A DNA stretch of 64,000 nucleotides from assembly GCA_030220185.1 (NCBI GenBank), contig JASPKZ010003435.1, positions 442,501 through 506,500 on the forward strand, read 5' to 3'. Both the position numbers and the translations under genes were made by a program. Source of the DNA: Diploptera punctata. Its lineage: Eukaryota; Arthropoda; Insecta; Blattodea; Blaberidae. This document shows, in pieces, positions 56,804 through 64,000 of the stretch; position 1 is the stretch's first letter, and each line of letters opens with the position of its first letter. Below the pieces are notes generated by a model. The model did not search any database and had not been told where the DNA came from. It saw only the letters and a list, made by a program, of their open reading frames with translations.

Positions 56804-57075
56804 GTAGCGTGCTGCCTTGTCACGCAGAGGGCCCGGGTCCGATTCCCGGTCCGGACAGGCTCCTGGGTGAGATTTTTTCCGGCGATTTTCCTCACCTGTA
56901 AGAAAAATGTCAGGAAGCTTAGGGTCCAACGGTCCTCGAAAATCATCCGGCCATCATCATCCTTATCATTATCATCATCCTTCACTGGTGTGGAAAGCTT
57001 GCCAAGCATAGAATGAAAATGCTGTGATTGCAGTGAATGATCTGCCCTCGGACATAAATTACTATGGACGGATGG
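56804..57075 (+). mobile_element. SINE family S3, 5'-truncated, in lectin B intron 1
   Basis: Bounded by a 12-bp duplication, ATATGTTTAATA, at 56792-56803 and 57076-57087. It starts at GTAGCGTGCTGCC, so the first ~20 bp of the S3 head are missing. Copy A has the empty site near 12424. Confidence 0.88.
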
Positions 57076-57555
57076 ATATGTTTAATATTAATTAGTGGCA
57101 TTTCATAACTTAAAGAGATTCAGTAAAATCACTCAGTCTATTACCACATAAAAAGTATTATTACGTTCATATAAATTACAAATTTTACTTTAAAAAACTA
57201 ATAATCAAATTTAAACTGAAAAGAGTGCATGAATTGAGTTGTTTAAACCAAATACCTGCATATATAAATATTTTTAAAAAATAACAAATAATATGTCCTA
57301 ACATTTGTACTCAAATGAAGAGGGTTTCAATGCTATTCTTAATTTTGGACTAACAAGGGAACTGCGAACCATTGCATCCCGAATGTAAGGGTTTCCTTGT
57401 AAGTTATATAACAGTTTCCATGTTAAGTTTGATAACTTAAAACATCTAATCTTGAGGACTGGAATATAAAAATTAAATAGAAATATAATTTAAAATGCGG
57501 CTGAATAATGTTCAATTCATTTATGGAATTCTACATTTGTTTTTAAATTTCACAG

Positions 57556-57619
57556 GATGAAAGATTCATTTGTATCGAGCAATCAGATGATCCAGTACTC
57601 ATCAGCATAGCAGTTGCCC
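57556..57619 (+). CDS. Lectin B, exon 2
   Basis: A 64-bp exon between TTTCACAG and GTAAGT, phase 0 to 1, coding D-E-R-F-I-C-I-E-Q-S-D-D-P-V-L-I-S-I-A-V-A. The structure matches lectin A exon 2, and the coding differences are K8E, K14V, G19A, I20V and D21A (exon numbering). Confidence 0.87.
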
Positions 57620-57954
57620 GTAAGTACTCTTTATATTTACTTGAATTGAGATGATTAAAGCAACATCGGAATTTTCTCAAAGCAATCCGTAATATTTTTT
57701 AAACACATTCTCATTATTTAATTTCTCTTTAGTTCGATTTTGTAAAAAAAAAAAGGAAACTTAAAGCGATTGTTCTGTTTCTGGAGTTCAAAGTTCATAA
57801 ACTTCATTAAATAATCAAAACAAGGTAAAACAAAGTTTTTAATATTACATGTTTACATCAAATAATTATTAAATACAGATACCAGAGAATAATCAAGTAA
57901 AATATTAGGTATATATTTTAAATATACTTTTATGTAAAACATTAATTAATCATG

Positions 57955-58400
57955 ACTGGACACGTTACATTTAGACATTATTTGTAACGATTTAAAAACG
58001 GGTGCAGATACCTGTATTTGCAAGAACTCCAGCCAGGCTATCTTACATCTGTTACATGAGTGTCCTGCATTTAATTCCAAAATACGTGAATTTATTAAAA
58101 ATTAGGTTGTTGTTAAAAAAACATTTTTACTACCTTTGTCAAATATTTTTTACGAAGTGTTTTGATAGGAAGCTGTGTTACTTTATCCATCATGTGTTAA
58201 GATAATTTGAGTTAATTTTGGTTTGCTAATTAATTAATTAATTGTATTACAATACATTACTATTGATATGTAACGCTAGAAAATTAAGCATAATGTAAAT
58301 TAATGTAAATAATTAATTGTATTTTAACTAAAACCCTAACATACCGGATAGTGGAATAGGGTTCACATTATTGGAGATTCAATAAAAAACAATAAAAATA
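57955..58400 (+). mobile_element. LINE 3' end in lectin B intron 2
   Basis: The plus strand reads a zinc-knuckle-like tail (D-T-C-I-C-K-N-S, then A-I-L-H-L-L, then E-C-P-A-F-N) followed by an AT-rich 3' UTR ending in CAATAAAAAACAATAAAAAT. Copy A lacks it between about 13300 and 13320. Confidence 0.6.
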
Positions 58401-60061
58401 AAATTCTCTGGCTTAGCCGTTCCCAGTGGGTGTTTCTCTATCAGAAAATTTGAAGAGTTTCTTACTGCCACACACTATTTACAAGACCTGCCCAGTTCTC
58501 ACTCCCATATTTATGATGAAAATATTCTATCCACATGGATCCTTAAGACTAGTTTTCTGCATGCTGGTACCTGATTATGGTTTCGTACATTCCAATATGG
58601 GTACTTGCAGAAATCAAAGGAGAGATATTTCGGAAATATATTCTGATTTCATAGCATAAAGTGTTGCTCAATTTTCTAGTTACACAATCCTACAATACTT
58701 ATTTTTTAAATGCATGCATTTAGAAACTAAAATTGTTATAAGTAAATGGTGTAGTTTTTATAAAAATGAATTCGAGAGAAGTCTAAAATGTTAATTTTAT
58801 TCAATATTCAATATGTTGTATATGTCTCTTCTTTGAGAGGCTCCCTGAATTTGTCAGGGAGTGAATTAATTAAACTCTACCTAATATATTTGGATATTAC
58901 TATACCTATGTTAATATATAAATATGATAACTACATTTCTATATGTTTATTTACATATATGTGTTATTTTACTCTTCCGTGATGTTTAAACTCTAGTTGT
59001 TAGTTCACGTATGTTAAGAATAGTTTTATTTCTACTAAATCATTTACCGACATAATATTTATATTATATATGAAATATCGATACTAGTAAAATTCATGGT
59101 GATTTTCCGTTGAGGTATTAGTTCACAGTAATGTATTATATATGAAATACAATATTAATTTATTTAACAATTTTCACAATTTTTACGACTACTTCCTTCA
59201 AAACCTTGATTACAACAGTGTTACAATTCGCCAATAATCCCTTTTGTTCTAAACTGCACCTTTAAAATCCATTTTCCCTTCATGCAGCTTAAAATTACAA
59301 CCATATATCTTGTTTTTGTTCTTCCATCTTCTCCTATCAGGCGGAATCCAGTCAATTTATGGAGAGGGGTAAACTACCATTGGTCATTATATGATGGGTT
59401 GGAAACATTTCATTTTTTTTATTTTACAAAACAATTCTTGTTAATTAAAGAAGTAAATATTTGAAGTGGAATTATTTTACAAGAGTTCATATTTATACGA
59501 TTTCCCAGAAAAACAAATCATTTATTCTTTTCCAGTATACTGAATATACAAAATTATTTTCTGTTTTGTGCGAGAAATGAAATTACAAGTTCATTAGGTG
59601 TTTATAATTGGACTAACATTCGAACATTTAAATAGTAAAAAAAATACAATTTATTTCAAACAAGCTGGAACAGAGAGCTCTTTAAAATAACAAGGTAATG
59701 TTTCAGTTTTTCATAATCGGAAATTATATAAATGATTGTACTTTTGGAAACTGAGCAATAAATGGAAGAGAGAAGATAGATTGGTTTCGAAACATTTAAA
59801 CATGACTCAATATAAGCAAAAATTACATTTTCTAAAGAAAATTCATACTTATCGAAATACAGTGTGTACACAAATTCTCTTTAAATATGCCTAAGGCAAA
59901 TCTACCAATAATAACTAATATTTAAAAAAAACGTCTAGTTGTATTAAGTGCTGACTTCACTATGGAAGACGCTGTACGATTATAAGAAATATCGAATGTT
60001 TTAAAAACTAACTTACATTTGAGTATTGAGAGCTTTAACGCTATGAATATGAAAAAAGTAT

Positions 60062-60428
60062 AGAATATTTGAAAGAAATATGTGAGAGTAGAAACTAGCT
60101 AATTAGTTATAATGATGAATTATATAAACGATATGGTGATGTTGATATAATTAAAACAATAAAGTTGGCAAGAATTAGATGGCTGGGACATCTCTGCAGG
60201 GAAGAGGAATCATACACATATCCTGAAGTCACACTGACAACTATAATTGGAAACCGAAGAGTTGGACGTCCTAATATTAGATGGCTGGACAGCGTTGAAC
60301 AGAACCTGAGGACACTGGTTGTACGAAGTTGGAGAAGGAAGGCGGAGAAGAGGGACGAATGGAGGCGCATGGTAGGGTCGTATCAAGGTCTGCAACGGGC
60401 TGTAGAACCAATAATAATGATGATGATA
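60062..60428 (+). mobile_element. LINE 3' end in lectin B intron 2
   Basis: The open frame at 60165-60431 codes R-I-R-W-L-G-H-L-C-R, then G-R-P-N-I-R-W-L-D, then R-D-E-W-R-R, a LINE C-terminal tail, followed by ATAATGATGATGATA. The flanks share an imperfect ATATGAAAAAAGTA / ATATGAGAAAGTA, and copy A is uninterrupted near 15080. Confidence 0.8.
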
Positions 60429-61149
60429 TGAGAAAGTAATATACAATATTTTAAGACACACACAGCATTTAACTGTTTTAGGAAAATACATGACAGTAGA
60501 CCTTTCTTTTTAAATTCTAGACTTAAATTTATCTGAATATTATGATATTCTGCAACACCTTTACCTTCTTTTCAGTAGGTCTACAAACTTACTAATAAAT
60601 ATGTTGTGTGATGAGCTGAAAATGAATTCCTAAACCTAATATTTGTTGGGAATGAAGGTAAACTATAGTCAGAAAATTAATTGCATGGCCGATTTTCGTA
60701 ACGGTGATAGTATATATTCTTATATGAGGGATTCAGGGCCAGTGTGGATCAAATCCATATTTTACTCTTTTGACAAAAAATATAATTTTAAAGTAATAAA
60801 TTTATTTGTAAAACAAGAATTAACCATTATTATTTACAGTGATGAAGAACAAATACAATACTTGGTTCACCATTGCCCTGAAGAATTATTATTAACATTT
60901 TGGGCCGAAATTCACATGTAAATAGGATTTTCAATTTCTGTGCTTGGTATATTTTTACTCTAAATCCCTCATATGCCATCACTGTTTAGTTGCGGTGTTG
61001 TCAGAAGTTCAACACACAATTTAATAAAAGTGCAATGTATTAAAAACGTAATCTACCTTTGGTTTTAAGAAATATCCGAAAAATCGGGTTCTAAGAGGAA
61101 TATCTCAATGTACGTGAGAAAATTATTTGCAATTTTATATTATTTTTAC

Positions 61150-61510
61150 GTCCACCGCTGTGGTGTCGACGTAGCGTCCTACCTTGTCACGCGGTGGGCC
61201 CGAGGGCGATCACCGGGCGGGACACTTTTCCTGGATGATTTTATTTTCGTTTTTTTTTTCCTCACTGTAAGGCGAATGTCAGGAAATTGTAAGGCCCAAA
61301 TTGTCCCCGAAAATCATCTGGCCATCATTATCGTTAACATATTCATTAAGTGTAGGATTATGGCCTATTCTGGAACATCTTTACCACCATCATTACCTAT
61401 AATTTATCATCGGGGCAGCCTAACTCCACCTTGCAGGCACTCAAACCTCAGATGTGGGTTACAATAACGCCATACCAGGAGAGAATACCACAATGTCGAA
61501 ATGAAAACAT
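61150..61510 (+). mobile_element. S3/S4 mosaic SINE in lectin B intron 2
   Basis: Partner of 15870-16200: S3-like head (TCCACCGCTGTGGTG), S4-like end module (CGGGGCAGCCTAACTCC, then CCAGGAGAGAAT). Its presence in both copies dates it before the duplication. Confidence 0.77.
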
Positions 61511-61596
61511 GGTGGTATTGAGTAAAAAAATATTTTTAGTCTTCTCAACTAAATTTCAATGTATTAAAGCTGTTGTGTTATAATTTTAATTTGCAG

Positions 61597-61935
61597 CAAG
61601 TGGAGAATGTTCCCAGGACTTCCAATCCTTCCTAGGCTACCAAGGCTACAATGGCTTTCAGGGTTATCAGAAAACAGCAGATCGCTCCCAAGTGAGGAAA
61701 CAGGTACCTCTAGGATATGTGCATTTGCCAGGATCTGGTTATTACAAATATCATTCAGAATACAAGAAATTCAACGATGCTAGGAAAATCTGTACATCGG
61801 AAGGAGGTCACCTCGCTATTTTCAACTCTGAAGCAGAAGCTAAGTTCGTGGCCAGTATACCAGACACCGCGTACGACTATGCGTTAATTGGAACGCATGA
61901 TATCTATGAAGAAGGACAATGGGTCACCGTTCTAG
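61597..61935 (+). CDS. Lectin B, exon 3: C-type lectin domain, first part
   Basis: Between TTTGCAG and G|GTATGT, 339 bp, entering and leaving in phase 1, open throughout. Residues run G-E-C-S-Q-D-F-Q, then a Gly/Tyr/Gln-rich stretch (Y-Q-G-Y-N-G-F-Q-G-Y-Q), then G-Y-V-H-L-P-G-S-G-Y-Y-K-Y-H, A-R-K-I-C-T-S-E-G-G-H-L-A-I-F-N-S-E-A-E-A-K-F-V, L-I-G-T-H-D and E-G-Q-W-V-T-V-L. The E-G-G-H-L-A core and the Cys before it are hallmarks of the lectin fold. Lectin A carries two extra codons and one extra base here. The final exon, homologous to 22107-22267, should follow beyond the window, about 0.5 kb past base 64000. Confidence 0.9.
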
Positions 61936-62196
61936 GTATGTTGAATTAGTAGGAAGGTAGAAACGAAATATTTGTTCAGAATTTTGATTATGCTTAACAT
62001 GAATTTTTTTAACTAAGAGGTTAATTATAGCATGAGGGGATGCGTTTATAAAATAAATTCTGAGAAGTTTATCTACTCTGAAGTATAATTTTACCAATAT
62101 TTTCTTAAAATGTTTTACTATAAGTCTTAGAATGTTCTTGGGGAAATACGAGGCTAAGGGTCCTACAATATCGGCACTAAATGTCGCCGGGTTGTA

Positions 62197-62638
62197 TCAT
62201 CCTCATCATCGAGTGATTAAGCCTCTTGGCTCGTTCCGGTTTCATGAAAGCTAGAATTGTTAAAATTGTTTAGACCATCTTCTGTGTGGGCGACCAACAT
62301 TTCTCCTTCCCTGCGGTTTATAATTTAGCAATAATTTTGGAAATCATCCTTCAGGCATTCTATCAATGTTCTTTCCAGTCGTTCCCATATTTAATTATTC
62401 GGTCTGTAAGTTTGAAAATATTTAGTTCCTTTCTTATATCTTCATTTATTTTCTTATCCAGCAGAGTATATCCTGCTATATTTGTTAAAAATCGCATCTC
62501 AGCTGCTTCCAATGTTTGTTCTTGTCTTTTAGTGATCGTCCAACATTCTGTTCCATACATCAATACAGGAACAGCCATTACTTTATAAAATTTAATTTTT
62601 GTGTCTTTTCTTGGGTTTTTAAGGGTTATTTTAATAGT
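62197..62638 (-). mobile_element. LINE 3' end in lectin B intron 3
   Basis: Bounded by an 11-bp duplication, GCCGGGTTGTA, at 62186-62196 and 62639-62649; copy A has GCCCGGTTGTA once near 16867. The minus strand codes K-F-Y-K-V-M-A-V-P-V-L-M-Y-G-T-E-C-W-T-I-T-K-R and I-N-E-D-I-R-K-E-L. This is the region after the LINE reverse transcriptase. Confidence 0.87.
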
Positions 62639-62649
62639 GCCGGGTTGTA

Positions 62650-64000
62650 ATCCCTGCATTATGGCCCCAGAATAAACGTCTGACGCTCATTTCTGTAAGA
62701 TGCTGAGTCCACCCCAGAGCGATTGGTTTCTGAATTTATACAGCTCTTTTATGTTCATAATTTGATATAAAAGTTTCCTAAATGAGGAAACACTTTATTT
62801 TCGGTCCGCAAATTTGAATGTTATACAATAATTTTCTGCATTATTATTACTACGTTTTCATCGATTCAGAACAGACCTACAGTATATGTGGTTTATACTG
62901 ACTATATATCCGTGTCCACAAAGTCTTTCCAACATTACAACGTCCTCTAAGATGAAAACTATAAAAGTTAAAGTTGTGTAGTTTGTGGCAGATGCAAGAC
63001 AAATTATCAACTGTTTTTTGTTTGTTTTTGGTTTAATCTACAATGACGTCAAACCAAGTGAAAGGGCATTATATTTTATGGTATCGTGATATTACATAAT
63101 GAATAGGCACATTGTACCATATCTACCGTATGTTTTGCGGGCGAAAAGAGGTGCATATGTGGATGTACACTGACATTGCTTTACAAAATTTGTGAGTATA
63201 TCTGGTTCAATCACGTGGGAGATTCTTAAATTTTACAACGTTCACTGAGGAGTTAATAACCCTGTGTACCTCGTCGCATCTGATATTAAAAAACGGTATC
63301 GGGTATTTAAGTGACTAATATAAGCCCATAACTTCGATGCAGATTCTGCATTCATAAATATCTTCTTTCTAAATATTACTACAACTATCAAGTAGAAGTT
63401 TTTTATTTATTTATATTTTTCTCTCTTACGCCAGGAATACTGATCACCTCTACCCTTCCGAAAATGCTTTTTTTTCGTTGTTTGATATTATCTTTTATTT
63501 ACTTTTTCAACTGCCGATATTTTCGAATTTAGTTTGTAAAGTTGCTTTTTAGTTATAATTAAAGAACTTCGATAAAAATATTTTAATTAATCAGAAGTTG
63601 TTTAATTTCCAAGTATTTATTAATTACAAAATATATTTTAATATTTGGTATTAATGTACGAACAAAATTCATAATTAAATTAAAATTACTTTCATATTCT
63701 GATAAGTTTGGTTTATACTTTAGATGCTATTAATGCCTAAAATACATTTCATATATATAGGCAAATTTGTGTTTATATGTATGTATAAACAAAATTTGCC
63801 TACATATTAATTTATTAGTTTATTTATTTAAATTCATATTTTTAGTTGTCGGTTTTGGTGGACTAGTGGTTACTATGATCGCCTCTGATTTCAAGATTTA
63901 CGGAGAGATAGATTGACTTTTAAGGGCATAGAAACCTTTGCATGGAATCCTTCCAAACGAAAATAAAGTCTTGGTCTTGTGTCGTAGATTTAGAGCAGGC
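62650..64000. other. Lectin B intron 3, no further gene in window
   Basis: Collinear with 16870-17660 and then 20900-21610 of copy A, so it spans the point where A carries the piggyBac element (about 63690-63710 here). The final bases match A about 500 bp before its exon 4. Confidence 0.7.

Overview
The window reads as nuclear DNA of an insect. It is AT-rich, dense in microsatellites and interspersed repeats, and its only host genes are split by GT-AG introns. The host genes are two tandem copies of a secreted C-type lectin of the kind described in cockroaches (haemolymph LPS-binding protein family). A cockroach or close relative is therefore the best guess; that guess rests on remembered family resemblance, not on a search.

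Large-scale layout: the window holds most of two copies of one segment in the same orientation. Copy A runs from base 1 to about 25.1 kb and copy B from about 25.17 kb past the end. Matching blocks in order are 1-1592 with 25192-26763, 2751-3640 with 39715-40640, 6065-6830 with 40655-42105, 6900-7930 with 49785-50700, 8870-11560 with 50800-52470, and 11560-21610 with 53320-64000. Each copy carries one lectin gene on the + strand. Lectin A has exons at 11797-11910, 12914-12977, 16283-16628 and 22107-22267. Lectin B has exons at 53569-53682, 57556-57619 and 61597-61935; its last exon should lie roughly 0.5 kb beyond the window. Exon 3 of lectin A carries a one-base frameshift relative to B, so A is either a pseudogene or contains a sequence error.

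Almost everything else is transposable-element DNA. Because the two copies can be aligned, many insertions show an empty site in the other copy and are younger than the duplication. In A these are a SINE dimer (2045-2740), a composite foldback element (about 3640-6020), a palindromic element (7160-7355), a LINE plus SINE (7950-8768), two SINEs (9883-10282, 10481-10792), a LINE tail in intron 2, and a piggyBac element in intron 3 (18087-20889). In B these are LINE tails (26050-26369, 40790-41440, about 57955-58400, about 60062-60428, 62197-62638), a head-to-head Penelope-like pair in intron 1 (53748-55505), a SINE (56804-57075), and two long stretches without a counterpart in A (26765-39700 and 42110-49780). 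Those two stretches hold an R1-like LINE, a 2.6-kb LINE with a perfect 15-bp target duplication, a tandem SINE array, mariner-like and Helitron-like remnants, and inverted pairs of repeats.

The least ordinary structure is the composite element at about 3640-6020. Two tandem units each contain three ~164-bp repeats, a tRNA-Tyr-like sequence that includes an intron-like insert, and a long hairpin. The hairpin loop is in opposite orientation in the two units. No bacterial operons, rRNA genes or CRISPR arrays were seen.
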